Assembly (NCBI GenBank): GCA_900318885.1
Contig: ONMN01000003.1
Location: 112,094-176,093, forward strand
Reading direction: 5' to 3'
DNA length: 64,000 nt
Source: an uncultured Prevotellaceae bacterium
GTDB taxonomy: Bacteria; Bacteroidota; Bacteroidia; Bacteroidales; Bacteroidaceae
The first letter of the stretch is position 1, and each line of letters opens with the position of its first letter. A program made the position numbers and the translations under genes. This document shows, piece after piece, positions 33,851 through 43,045 of this stretch. The notes under the pieces are model-generated. The model had not been told where the DNA came from. It saw nothing but the letters and a program-made list of their open reading frames with translations, and ran no database searches.

Positions 33851-36800
33851 TTAGTTGAAGTAGTACTTCACACCAAGCTGCAGGCGCCAGCACTGACCAT
33901 AACTATGGTTATAGTCCCATGTCGACGTCAGGTCGGTATTCATGCGGAAGATAGGCTCTGCGCCCTTCTTTACATCAGCAGCATTGGCCACGCTCAACAA
34001 CTTGAACTGATAGTTGCTCGTGCCAGGAATCTGCTTGGCAACACCCCATTTCGAGTTCAGAAGGTTACCAATGTTCTCGATGTTTGCAATGAGTTGCAGC
34101 TTGTGCTTGGTACTGCCAATCTTCACGTCAAAGTCGTGAGCATACTTGAAGTCGAAAGTATGTACCCAAGGAGCACGAGCGCCATATGCATCGGCATACT
34201 CACCACGATGGTTCTTCAGGTAGTCATCCTGCTCGACGAACTGCCAGAAAGCAAGGCGGTCAGTCTCAGAAGCGAATTTGATTTCCGAATCATCACGAGG
34301 GATATACATCAGGTCGTAAGCCAGACCGTCGCCGTTGATATCGTTAGAGTAGGTATAGCTATATCCTGCTGGCGAATAGCCGCTATAGAACAGCGAGAAG
34401 TGCTCCTTGCCATACTTGTAGCTGATGTTGGCAATGATACGGTCAGGTGTTACGAACGATGAATTCTTGACATCAAACACGTTAGGACCGTTGACTGTGT
34501 GCATGTACGACCATGCAGAACCGGCATTAGAACCAGGCATACCCGTTACTTCCTTGTTGACAGTATGTGTATAGGCAGCAGAAATGTAGAGGTCCTTGAT
34601 AGGCTCGGCATTCAACTGCAAGCTGGCTGTCCATCCGTAACCCTTATGGTTGTTAGTCAGCACACATACATTACTATACTGGGTATAATAGTTCCAGTCT
34701 GCTTTATTGGCAGGATAGAGATAGCGGTTGTCAGCACCGGGCAGCCTTGCCCATGTTTCATCAGGATTCTTCTGGTTCCAGTTGTCCAAATGGACGGCAT
34801 TGATGTTCTTGGAATAGGTGAACTCACCAGTCACTGTCAAGGGGAAGTTGACAGGCAGCTGATAGTCAATGGCCAGCGACGACTTCCAAATCTGCGGCAT
34901 CTTGAAATCTCTGTCCACACCAGCAACTTCCGACGGAATAATACCGTTGGGATCCATGCTATAAGGAGCATTCAGCAACTCGCGCAGTTGGTTTCTGTCA
35001 GCGGTAACACCGCCAGTCAGATTAGCCAGACGTGAGTCACCGGCCTTGACAATAACCAGATTCTGGAACATACCGGAGTTGGCGGGCATGTTGGTGAAGA
35101 ACACCAGTGGTAAACGTCCTGCAAAGAGTCCTGTACCACCACGAACCTTCAGTATCTTGTCGCCGAAGACATCAAACGTAAAACCTAAACGTGGTGAAAT
35201 CTGAATATTAGCCTTTGGCCATGAACCGACATCCAGATGACGACCACCGAAGTCGAGGTCGTAAAGTGCCTTGTTGAACTTCAGGTCATCCTCATTGAAC
35301 GTGATGTTATCGAAACGGATACCATAGTTCAATTTGAATCTGTCTGTCACGTTCCAGTCATCCTGCAGGTAGAGACCAATCTGGTTGAAGCGAACCTTTG
35401 ATGAAGGCTCCATATCGCCGTCGTAGCCGTAAGCCAAGGCAGCGCCAATAGGAGCGGCACCGTCCATGAAGTCCTGCATACTGGCATAACGATAATAACC
35501 CGAGCCCTGCTTCATGTAATTATTGAGGGCCATCTGGTGCTCGAAACTCAGACCTGCCATCAACTTGTGACTGCCCAGATAGTAGGTGAAGTTGTCGTTA
35601 ACGGTCAAAATCTCGTTACGTACGCGGTTATTATAAGTAAAGAGCTCGTAACCCAGTGTCATGTAGGGGTCACCGTCCTTCATGATATCAATCATGGGGA
35701 ACATCGACGAACTGCTGCCACGCGGGTCGTCCATATCCGAATAGGTCACCAACAACTGATTCGAAGCCCTCTCGCCAAAACGGCTGTTCAGGTCGAACGA
35801 GAAAGTCGTCACCTTGTTCTCTTGCTTGTAGAACGAATTGGCAAAAGCCATCGAACTGATACCCACACAAGACTGGCTCAATCCGCCAACACCACGCGAG
35901 GTAGCAGAGGGGGGACTATACTTCGTATTGTTGGTATGGTTGAAGCGTACTGCCAAGTGATGATTCTGAGTGATGTTCCAGTCGATACGAGCCAGATACT
36001 TGTTGTTCGTGATACCACCAGGATAGTCGGTGGCAGAACCAGTGTCATAGCCGTACTTATCCATGACGAACTTCGAAATCATCTCCATGTCGCTCACCGT
36101 AGTACGTGAAGTATAGGTCTTCTGGTTTGCACCATCACCAGTAGCATCGGGATGCCAGTAAGTGGGAATATTCTCCGTCTCCGTACGCTCAACGTTGGCA
36201 AAGAAGAACAACTTGTCCTTGATAATCGGGCCGCCTAACGTGAAGCCCCATGTCTTCTCCTCGTCGGGATTGGGCTCTGAGTTCTGCACGCCATCTACGC
36301 GGTTACCGTGCATATCTTCGTTGCTGTAGTAATAATAGGCCGTACCCTTGAACGTATTCGTACCCGACTTCGTGACGGCATTGATACCACCACCGATGAA
36401 GTTCGACTGACGGACGTCAAAAGGAGTCACCACAACCTGCACTTCGTCAATGGCGTCCATTGACACGGGGTTGCCACCGCCCGGCAGGTTGGAATTCAGA
36501 CCGAAGTTGTTATTCAGGTTGGCACCGTCCAGCGTGAAGTTAGCTGAGCGACCACTCATACCACCAAAACTATTCGAGCCACCATAATACGGAGACAGCT
36601 TGGCAATATCACCGATGCTGCGGCTGATGGTAGGCAACTCCTGAATAGTACGGTTGTTGATGTTGGTGGTAGCACCGGTCTTCTCACCGGCAAACTTCGA
36701 AGCCTTACCGCTAACAACGACCTCAGCCAGCTCTGTTGAGTTCTCCGACAACCATACATTGAGGCTGTAGGTTTCACCCAGCTGGAGGTAGATGTCCTTG

Positions 36801-37072
36801 AAGACCTTCGGATTGAAACCGATATAGGTGACTGTGACGGTGTACGGACCACCATTACGCATACCTTGGATGTTAAAACGGCCATCAATGTTGGTGATAG
36901 CTGCATACTTGGTACCAGAGGGGTCGTGAACGGCTTGTACAGTAGCGCCGATAACCTCTTCCTTGGTATCCTCCATGATTACTTTTCCGCTTAGGGCAGA
37001 ATTCGTAATCTGTGCCATCATTGTCAACACACAGGTCAACATCATGGCGGTTAAAAACAGTTTTCTACGCAT
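33851..37072 (-). CDS. Oar-like TonB-dependent outer-membrane receptor
   Basis: About 1,073 aa from the ATG at 37072 (MRRKLFLTAMMLTCVLTMMA, signal peptide); a start 3 codons earlier is possible. A carboxypeptidase-regulatory-like domain (residues 25-110, ITNIDGRFNIQGMRNGG) is followed by the plug (PTISRSIGDIAKLSP, FTLDGANLNNNFG, GGGINAVTKSGTN) and a long 22-strand barrel ending LQLGVKYYFN. The ending in Phe/Asn and the domain order match the Oar group. The substrate is unknown and no SusD partner lies beside it, so this is not a typical polysaccharide locus. A -7 box TAAATTTG is at 37102-37109. Confidence 0.88.
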   Translation of the reverse strand: MRRKLFLTAMMLTCVLTMMAQITNSALSGKVIMEDTKEEVIGATVQAVHDPSGTKYAAITNIDGRFNIQGMRNGGPYTVTVTYIGFNPKVFKDIYLQLGETYSLNVWLSENSTELAEVVVSGKASKFAGEKTGATTNINNRTIQELPTISRSIGDIAKLSPYYGGSNSFGGMSGRSANFTLDGANLNNNFGLNSNLPGGGNPVSMDAIDEVQVVVTPFDVRQSNFIGGGINAVTKSGTNTFKGTAYYYYSNEDMHGNRVDGVQNSEPNPDEEKTWGFTLGGPIIKDKLFFFANVERTETENIPTYWHPDATGDGANQKTYTSRTTVSDMEMISKFVMDKYGYDTGSATDYPGGITNNKYLARIDWNITQNHHLAVRFNHTNNTKYSPPSATSRGVGGLSQSCVGISSMAFANSFYKQENKVTTFSFDLNSRFGERASNQLLVTYSDMDDPRGSSSSMFPMIDIMKDGDPYMTLGYELFTYNNRVRNEILTVNDNFTYYLGSHKLMAGLSFEHQMALNNYMKQGSGYYRYASMQDFMDGAAPIGAALAYGYDGDMEPSSKVRFNQIGLYLQDDWNVTDRFKLNYGIRFDNITFNEDDLKFNKALYDLDFGGRHLDVGSWPKANIQISPRLGFTFDVFGDKILKVRGGTGLFAGRLPLVFFTNMPANSGMFQNLVIVKAGDSRLANLTGGVTADRNQLRELLNAPYSMDPNGIIPSEVAGVDRDFKMPQIWKSSLAIDYQLPVNFPLTVTGEFTYSKNINAVHLDNWNQKNPDETWARLPGADNRYLYPANKADWNYYTQYSNVCVLTNNHKGYGWTASLQLNAEPIKDLYISAAYTHTVNKEVTGMPGSNAGSAWSYMHTVNGPNVFDVKNSSFVTPDRIIANISYKYGKEHFSLFYSGYSPAGYSYTYSNDINGDGLAYDLMYIPRDDSEIKFASETDRLAFWQFVEQDDYLKNHRGEYADAYGARAPWVHTFDFKYAHDFDVKIGSTKHKLQLIANIENIGNLLNSKWGVAKQIPGTSNYQFKLLSVANAADVKKGAEPIFRMNTDLTSTWDYNHSYGQCWRLQLGVKYYFN

Positions 37073-37173
37073 ATTGATCATCTTTGTTTGTTATTTGCCT
37101 GCAAATTTAAACAATTTTTTTTGAAACATCACGCTTTTTAGCCTTATATTTTTCGCTTTCGGCATATTTTTTC

Positions 37174-38922
37174 TCAGACGTCCTTCTGACGCAAGCCCAT
37201 ACGGGCCTCAACGACGTTCACCACGTAGTCGCCCAACTTCTCGCACTCATTGATGAGATCCATGTAGATCGTACCTACGGCATACGTATATTCGCGGTTG
37301 TTCACATCCGTGATATTCTGCGTCTTCAACTGGTTGCGGTAGTTGTTGATTTCGTTCTCGATATTGAACGTACGGTTCACGTCGAACGATTCCTTGCGAC
37401 CCTGCATCAGACGGTTCATCTGCGACAGCGACTGGTCCGTCAATTCCATCATCTGGTGCAGGTGGTCGTACTGTTTCTCAATGAAGTGGTCTTCCTTACC
37501 GTTATACTTACGCGAGATGGTACGGGCCATATTGAAGCAGGCGTCGCCGATAGACTCCAATTCGCTGACCTCACGCAACATAGCACGAATCTTACCCTTC
37601 GTGTCGTCCGAGAGGTGGGCATCACTGACGCTATTCAGGTAGTTGGCAATCTCCAGTTCCATATTGTCCGAAATACCTTCATACTTTTCGATACGCGTGT
37701 ACAGCTTGTTGAAGTCGCCAGCCTGATTGTCTTTCTTGCTGTTTGAACTCGACGACAGCGTCAGCAGTTCCCTCACCATGCCGAACATACGCTGCATACG
37801 CTCGGAGAACGATTGTATTTCCTTCTGGGCCTCGAGCACCGAAAGTTCCGGGGTCTTCATGAATCCGGCAGTAATGAAGTGCAGACGGAAATCTTCCTCC
37901 TCGTCCACCTTCTTGGGCTTGATGACCCAGCACACGAATTTCTCTATCTGCGGGATAAACCATATCAGAATAAAGGTGTTCACCACGTTGAACGACGTAT
38001 GGAATGCAGCGAGCACGAAGCTCAGCTTTGCAGCATTGGCCAGGAAAGCCTTAGCACCAACGACCTCCTTCGTCATCATCACGTCGTAGCCGACCCATCC
38101 GCAGACCATGTCGATGAAAGGACGGAATACAAACAGAATCCAGATAACGCCGAACACGTTGAAGAACATGTGGGCCAAAGCCGCCCGTCGTGCCTGCGTA
38201 TTGGCCGACATTGCCGCCAAGTTCGACGTCACCGTCGTACCGATATTCTCACCCATCACCAACGCAATACCCTGATAGATGGGCAGCGCACCGCTGGAAC
38301 ACAGAATCATCGTGATGGCCATCACTGCCGCTGACGACTGCACACAGAATGTCAGGATGCCGCCCAACAACAGAAACAACAGCGTCGTCAAGAACGAATT
38401 CGGGTCGAACGAGGCAAAGAAATCCAGCAGTGCCTGGTTCTCGCCTAGGTTCATGTCTTGTCCCGTCTTACGCAGAATAGCCAGGGCAAATATCAGGAAT
38501 GCCAGACCAAACAGGAAATCTCCGATGTAGCGGTATTTTTTCTGGTAAATCAGAATGATACCCACAAAGAATGCCGGAAACGACAGGTTGCTCACGTCGA
38601 ACGACATACCTGCCGACATAATCCATGCCGTCAGCGTCGTACCGATATTCGCACCCATAATCACCGAGATAGCCTGTGCCAGCGTCAGCAGTCCGGCGTT
38701 TACAAACGAGACGGTCATCACCGTCGTAGCTGTTGAGGATTGTACCGAAGCCGTCACCAACGTTCCCGTCAACATACCCGTAAAGCGGTTGGTGGTCATG
38801 GCTCCCAGGACGTGTCGCAACTGCGGACCCGCCATTTTTTGCAGCGCCTCACTCATGGTCTTCATACCGAACATCAGCAGAGCGAGAGAGCCCAAAAGTG
38901 TGAATATTACCCAGATTGACAT
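37174..38922 (-). CDS. Na+/phosphate cotransporter family protein (NptA/YjbB-like, with PhoU-like tail)
   Basis: 582 aa. Two inverted membrane repeats carry the signature TASVQSSTATTVMTVSF (58-75) and CVQSSAAVMAITMILC, each followed by GANIGTT or GENIGTT. The C-terminal 200 residues are helical and PhoU-like (LREVSELESIGDACFNMART). Members move phosphate across the inner membrane with Na+. A -7 box TATTTTTG is at 38946-38953. The plus-strand nucleoside kinase starts about 110 bp away, divergently. Confidence 0.9.
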   Translation of the reverse strand: MSIWVIFTLLGSLALLMFGMKTMSEALQKMAGPQLRHVLGAMTTNRFTGMLTGTLVTASVQSSTATTVMTVSFVNAGLLTLAQAISVIMGANIGTTLTAWIMSAGMSFDVSNLSFPAFFVGIILIYQKKYRYIGDFLFGLAFLIFALAILRKTGQDMNLGENQALLDFFASFDPNSFLTTLLFLLLGGILTFCVQSSAAVMAITMILCSSGALPIYQGIALVMGENIGTTVTSNLAAMSANTQARRAALAHMFFNVFGVIWILFVFRPFIDMVCGWVGYDVMMTKEVVGAKAFLANAAKLSFVLAAFHTSFNVVNTFILIWFIPQIEKFVCWVIKPKKVDEEEDFRLHFITAGFMKTPELSVLEAQKEIQSFSERMQRMFGMVRELLTLSSSSNSKKDNQAGDFNKLYTRIEKYEGISDNMELEIANYLNSVSDAHLSDDTKGKIRAMLREVSELESIGDACFNMARTISRKYNGKEDHFIEKQYDHLHQMMELTDQSLSQMNRLMQGRKESFDVNRTFNIENEINNYRNQLKTQNITDVNNREYTYAVGTIYMDLINECEKLGDYVVNVVEARMGLRQKDV

Positions 38923-38996
38923 AAGTATTATTTTAATTTCGGGTACAAAAATACAAAATATTTATTAAAAACCCTCAATGTTTCGGATTTTTTTTC

Positions 38997-39004
38997 TATT
39001 TTTG
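38997..39004 (+). promoter_or_regulatory. -7 box of the nucleoside kinase gene
   Basis: TATTTTTG ends at 39004, only 8 nt before the ATG at 39013. A transcript from here would have almost no leader for that ATG. The ATG at 39034 would get a leader of about 25 nt. Confidence 0.5.
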
Positions 39005-39033
39005 CACCATTAATGAAAACAAAGACTGTAAAT

Positions 39034-40710
39034 ATGGAAAAAACTGTTAAGATTCATGTCCGAAATAACGACACCGCCATCGAGGTGCCGATGGGGTCAC
39101 AACTCGAAGAAGCCTACAGGCTGTCTGGTCTCAAAATGACGTACGGACCCATCTCCGCACGTGTAAACAACAAGGTGGAAGGCATGCACTACCGCGTCTA
39201 CCGCCAAAGGGAGGTGGAATTCCTCGACATCACGTCGCCCACCGGACTGCGAGCATACACGCGCACCTTGTTTTTCATTCTTTGCAAGGCGGCCCACGAA
39301 CTGTTCGACGAACCGGACGGGAAACCCTGTAAAGTCCGCATCGATATCCCCATCAGCAACGGCTATTATGTCGACCTCCATCTGAGCCGTCCCGTGACGC
39401 CCGACGACGCCAACGCCCTGCGCCAAAAGATGCAGGACATCATCGACGCCGCCATTCCCATCCACCGTTTCGAGTGCACCACCGAGGAGGCCATCGAGAT
39501 GTTCACCAAGTCGGAATCGTTGTCGAAGGTCAAGCTGCTAAAGAGCACCGGACGCCTCTACACCACCTATTACGACATCGACGGCTATCAGGACTATTAC
39601 TACGGCTCGCTGCTCACCAACACGTCGCAGATCTACCTCTTCGGACTGGAATACTATTTCGACGGCCTGCTGCTGCGCATCCCCGACAGCAACGAACCTT
39701 CCAAGCTCGGAGCCTTCATCCGACAGGACAAGATGTTCGGCATCTTCAAGGAACACCACCAGTGGCAGGACATCATGAACCTGCGGAATGTCGGCGACCT
39801 GAACGAAGTCATCGACAAGGGCCGCTCGTCACACCTCATTCAGGTGTCGGAAGCCCTGCAGGAGAAGAAAATTGCACAGATTGCCGACGAGATAGCCAAG
39901 AACAAAAGCATCAAGATGGTGCTCATTGCCGGACCGTCGTCCAGTGGCAAGACCACGACATGCAAACGTCTCAGCGTACAACTGGCCGTCAACGGCATCA
40001 TACCCATCGGCATCTCGCTGGACGACTATTTCCTCGACCGCGACCAGACGCCGCGCGACGCCTCTGGCGACTACGATTTCGAACATTTGCACGCCTTGAA
40101 CATACCGCTGCTCAACGAGCAGATGAACGCCCTGTTACGCGGCGAGGAGATAGAATTGCCGCGCTATAACTTCCAGCAAGGCAAGAGCGAATGGAGTGGC
40201 AAAAAACTACAGTTAAAGGGCAAGGAGGTGCTCGTCGTAGAAGGCATCCACGCCCTTAACCCCGAGCTGACAGCGCAGATTCCTGACGAACAAATTTTTC
40301 GTGTCTATGCTTCCGCGCTGACCACCATCCTGCTCGACTCCCACAACTACATTCCCACAACCGACAACCGACTGCTACGCCGCATCATCCGCGACAACAA
40401 ATACCGCGGTGTCAACGCCCGCGAGACCATCCGCCGATGGCCCTCCGTACGTGCCGGTGAAAACAAATGGATATTCCCCTTCCAGGAGAATGCCGACGCC
40501 ATGTTCAACTCAGCCATGCTCTTCGAGCTTGCCGTCATCAAGCGCCAGGCAGAACCACTGCTTGAGCAGGTCCCCGAAAACTGCCCCGAATATGCCGAGG
40601 CCTACCGCCTACGTAAGTTCCTGGCTTATATCCATCCCATCCCCGAGGACCAGATTCCGCCAACCTCACTCCTCCGTGAATTCCTCGGCGGCTCATCCTT
40701 CGAATACTAA
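39034..40710 (+). CDS. Uridine kinase-like nucleoside kinase with TGS and threonyl-tRNA synthetase-like domains
   Basis: 558 aa from the ATG at 39034 (MEKTVKIHVRNND), chosen because the domain begins there and the -7 box lies too close to the ATG at 39013. A TGS-like domain (1-65) is followed by a segment similar to the second additional domain of threonyl-tRNA synthetase (70-230, PISNGYYVDLHLSRP). A uridine kinase/PRK domain comes next, with P-loop IAGPSSSGKTTTCKRL near residue 290 and DDYFLDRDQTPRDASGDYDFEH. The role is phosphorylation of a nucleoside; why it keeps synthetase-like domains is unknown. Confidence 0.88.
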   Translation: MEKTVKIHVRNNDTAIEVPMGSQLEEAYRLSGLKMTYGPISARVNNKVEGMHYRVYRQREVEFLDITSPTGLRAYTRTLFFILCKAAHELFDEPDGKPCKVRIDIPISNGYYVDLHLSRPVTPDDANALRQKMQDIIDAAIPIHRFECTTEEAIEMFTKSESLSKVKLLKSTGRLYTTYYDIDGYQDYYYGSLLTNTSQIYLFGLEYYFDGLLLRIPDSNEPSKLGAFIRQDKMFGIFKEHHQWQDIMNLRNVGDLNEVIDKGRSSHLIQVSEALQEKKIAQIADEIAKNKSIKMVLIAGPSSSGKTTTCKRLSVQLAVNGIIPIGISLDDYFLDRDQTPRDASGDYDFEHLHALNIPLLNEQMNALLRGEEIELPRYNFQQGKSEWSGKKLQLKGKEVLVVEGIHALNPELTAQIPDEQIFRVYASALTTILLDSHNYIPTTDNRLLRRIIRDNKYRGVNARETIRRWPSVRAGENKWIFPFQENADAMFNSAMLFELAVIKRQAEPLLEQVPENCPEYAEAYRLRKFLAYIHPIPEDQIPPTSLLREFLGGSSFEY

Positions 40711-40728
40711 CACAAAGGTCAAAAAATC

Positions 40729-40760
40729 AATAGGGACGGCACTCACACCGTCCCTATTTT
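40729..40760 (+). terminator. Terminator of the nucleoside kinase gene
   Basis: An 11-bp stem, AATAGGGACGG (40729-40739) with CCGTCCCTATT (40748-40758), an 8-nt loop and a TTTT tail. Confidence 0.88.
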
Positions 40761-40764
40761 TGTC

Positions 40765-40808
40765 CGATTGTTATTCATTTGTTGTTCTATTCTTCTTCGT
40801 TTGTTATT
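40765..40808 (+). repeat. 11-bp tandem array A (T-rich)
   Basis: Four exact-period units at 40765, 40776, 40787 and 40798, consensus CNTTTGTTNTT. It is followed after 10 bp by a second array with a different 11-bp unit. Confidence 0.7.
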
Positions 40809-40818
40809 CGCTAATATA

Positions 40819-40862
40819 CCGGACATCAACCGGACAACAAGCGGACAACAACTGGACAAGAA
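40819..40862 (+). repeat. 11-bp tandem array B (CCGGACAACAA)
   Basis: Four units at 40819, 40830, 40841 and 40852, consensus CCGGACAACAA, with one to three changes each. Confidence 0.8.
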
Positions 40863-40929
40863 TAGGCGAATTCATCTCACAATATCTTAGTTACTTGGGG
40901 GTATAACGAAAAACTGTTTTACTACCCTT

Positions 40930-40975
40930 CAGACCGAGCTTATTGTATAATTCAGACAGAATCTATTGTATAAAA
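40930..40975 (+). repeat. 23-bp direct repeat upstream of the korA promoter
   Basis: Two adjacent units (40930-40952 and 40953-40975) share CAGAC, then TATTGTATAA near the end. They lie 55-100 bp upstream of the -33 box of korA and could be operator sites. Confidence 0.6.
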
Positions 40976-41027
40976 ATACAGTTTTAGGCAATTTTTGGGG
41001 TTTTGAATGCATTTTTATTGCGTTTTG

Positions 41028-41059
41028 TTTGGCTATTACGCAAATTTATACTACCTTTG
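41028..41059 (+). promoter_or_regulatory. korAB promoter
   Basis: TTTG at 41028-41031, 20 nt, then TACCTTTG at 41052-41059. The transcript would carry a leader of about 110 nt with the conserved element at 41080-41131. Confidence 0.75.
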
Positions 41060-41079
41060 CACGCTGTTAGCGCGCGAGA

Positions 41080-41131
41080 CTGCTCACGCTCGGCCATTGA
41101 TGCAAGCATCATGGCACTCGCTTAATCGCAG
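41080..41131 (+). promoter_or_regulatory. Conserved 52-nt structured leader element of korA
   Basis: It matches the pckA leader at 44993-45044 in 47 of 52 positions with no gaps. The ends CTGC and GCAG pair. The centre forms a hairpin (GCCAT-t-GATG with CATC-ATGGC around a tetraloop). At one base pair korA has C:G where pckA has A:T, so pairing is kept by two changes. It sits in the transcribed 5' leader, 43 nt before the korA start. Confidence 0.75.
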
Positions 41132-41174
41132 CCTTGCAACCGATTTTGCAAAATATACCTATTTATATATTATT

Positions 41175-43019
41175 ATGGCTGAATTAGAAGTAAAAGAGCT
41201 GGACCAAGTGGTTGTCCGCTTTTCTGGTGACTCCGGCGACGGTATGCAGTTGGCCGGAAACATCTTCTCTACGGTTAGTGCCACCGTTGGTAACGGCATT
41301 TCCACATTCCCCGATTATCCCGCCGACATCCGCGCCCCACAAGGTTCGCTGACGGGTGTGAGCGGTTTCCAGGTACACATCGGCGCCGGCAAGGTGTACA
41401 CCCCTGGCGACAAGTGTGACGTGTTGGTAGCAATGAATGCTGCTGCGCTGAAGACACAGCTGAAGTATTCGAAGCCCCAGGCTACGATTATCATCGACAC
41501 CGACTCCTTCGGTCCGAAGGACTTGGAGAAGGCGCAGTTTAAGAGCGAGGACTATCTGGGCGAGATGGGCATCGACCCCGACCGCGTCATCCAGTGCCCG
41601 CTGACAACGATGGTAAAGGACTGTCTGGCCGACACCGGTATGGACAACAAGGCGATGCTGAAGTGTCGCAACATGTTTGCGCTGGGTCTGGTGTGCTGGC
41701 TGTTCGACCGCGACCTGGAACTGGTGAACAACTTCCTGCGTGAGAAATTCGCCAAGAAGCCCGCTATTGCCGAGAACAACATCAAGGTGGTGCAGGCCGG
41801 TTACGATTATGGTCACAACACGCACTCGAGTGCAGTGAACGTCTATCGCATCGAATCGAAAGAGAAGGTGCCCGGACGTTATATGGACATCACAGGTAAC
41901 AAGGCAACGGCCTACGGTCTGATTGCCGCCGCCGAGAAGGCAGGCCTGCGTCTCTATCTGGGCAGTTACCCCATCACTCCTGCTACCGACATCCTGCACG
42001 AGTTGTCAAAGCATAAGTCGTGTGGTGTCATCACCGTACAGTGTGAGGATGAGATTGCAGGTTGTTCGTCAGCATTAGGAGCTTCGTTTGCAGGCGCCCT
42101 GGCAGCTACCTCTACATCCGGTCCTGGTATCTGTCTGAAGAGTGAGGCTATGAACCTCGCTGTCATCATGGAGTTGCCACTGGTGGTCATCGACGTACAG
42201 CGCGGTGGTCCTGCCACAGGTCTGCCCACGAAGTCGGAACAGACCGACCTGCTGCAGGCACTGTTCGGCCGTAACGGTGAGAGTCCGATGCCCGTGATGG
42301 CCGCTCTGAGTCCTACCGACTGTTTCGACGCCGTCTATCAGGCAGCAAAGATGGCCTTGGAGCACATGACGCCCGTCATTCTGTTGACGGATGCCTATGT
42401 CGCCAATGGTTCCGGTGCTTTCCGCCTGCCTGACATCAACAAGCTGGACGCCATCAATCCTCCCTATGTTCCTGAGGAACTGAAGGGCAAGTGGGCACCC
42501 TATATGCGTGCCGAGAACGGTACCCGCTACTGGGCAGTGCCTGGTCGTGAGGGTTTCGAGCATATCCTCGGCGGACTGGAGAAGGACTCTGTGACGGGTG
42601 CTATCTCCACCAATCCTGAGAACCACGACCTGATGACGCGTCTGCGCCAGCAGAAGATTGACAATATCCAGGTGCCCGACCTTGAGGTAGAGGGTGACGT
42701 GGACGATGCCGAACTGCTCGTCGTTGGTTTTGGTTCTACCTACGGTCATCTGCACTCAGCTATGGACGAGCTCCGTGCCAAGGGCAAGAAGGTGGCTCAG
42801 GCTCAGTTCAAGTATCTGAACCCGTTGCCCAAGAATGCCGCCGCCGTATTATCAAAGTACAAGAAGGTGGTGGTGGCCGAACAGAACATGGGTCAGCTGG
42901 CTGCCTACCTGCGCATGAAGGTCGACGGTTTCGTACCCTACCAGTTCAATCAGGTCAAGGGTCAACCGTTCGTGGTAGAAGAGTTAGTCAACGCATTCGA
43001 GGACATCTTGAAAAATTGA
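41175..43019 (+). CDS. korA: 2-oxoacid:ferredoxin oxidoreductase, fused gamma-alpha subunit (2-oxoglutarate type)
   Basis: 614 aa from the ATG at 41175 (MAELEVKELD); the longer frame upstream covers the promoter and leader element. The N-terminal gamma-type domain (VRFSGDSGDGMQLAGNIFS to about residue 200) is fused to the alpha domain (YLGSYPITPATDILHELSKH, QCEDEIAGCSSALGASFAG, RGGPATGLPTKSEQTDL). With KorB it interconverts a 2-oxoacid plus CoA with acyl-CoA, CO2 and reduced ferredoxin. The lack of separate gamma and delta genes fits the two-gene KorAB type. Its leader shares an RNA element with pckA. Confidence 0.9.
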   Translation: MAELEVKELDQVVVRFSGDSGDGMQLAGNIFSTVSATVGNGISTFPDYPADIRAPQGSLTGVSGFQVHIGAGKVYTPGDKCDVLVAMNAAALKTQLKYSKPQATIIIDTDSFGPKDLEKAQFKSEDYLGEMGIDPDRVIQCPLTTMVKDCLADTGMDNKAMLKCRNMFALGLVCWLFDRDLELVNNFLREKFAKKPAIAENNIKVVQAGYDYGHNTHSSAVNVYRIESKEKVPGRYMDITGNKATAYGLIAAAEKAGLRLYLGSYPITPATDILHELSKHKSCGVITVQCEDEIAGCSSALGASFAGALAATSTSGPGICLKSEAMNLAVIMELPLVVIDVQRGGPATGLPTKSEQTDLLQALFGRNGESPMPVMAALSPTDCFDAVYQAAKMALEHMTPVILLTDAYVANGSGAFRLPDINKLDAINPPYVPEELKGKWAPYMRAENGTRYWAVPGREGFEHILGGLEKDSVTGAISTNPENHDLMTRLRQQKIDNIQVPDLEVEGDVDDAELLVVGFGSTYGHLHSAMDELRAKGKKVAQAQFKYLNPLPKNAAAVLSKYKKVVVAEQNMGQLAAYLRMKVDGFVPYQFNQVKGQPFVVEELVNAFEDILKN

Positions 43020-43042
43020 TAATTGATAATTGAGAATTGAAA
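43015..43042 (+). repeat. 7-bp ATTGATA tandem array at the korA-korB junction
   Basis: Four 7-bp units (43015, 43022, 43029, 43036). The array includes the korA stop codon and ends 3 nt before the korB start. Confidence 0.65.
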
Positions 43043-43045
43043 ATT

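Noticed and set aside
33851-37072. SusC/SusD polysaccharide utilisation locus
   Set aside because: The receptor is Oar-like, there is no SusD-type lipoprotein or glycoside hydrolase beside it, and its neighbours are housekeeping genes.
41007-41174. N-terminal extension of korA from 41007
   Set aside because: The extension would translate the promoter and the conserved leader element; the protein family begins at the ATG at 41175.
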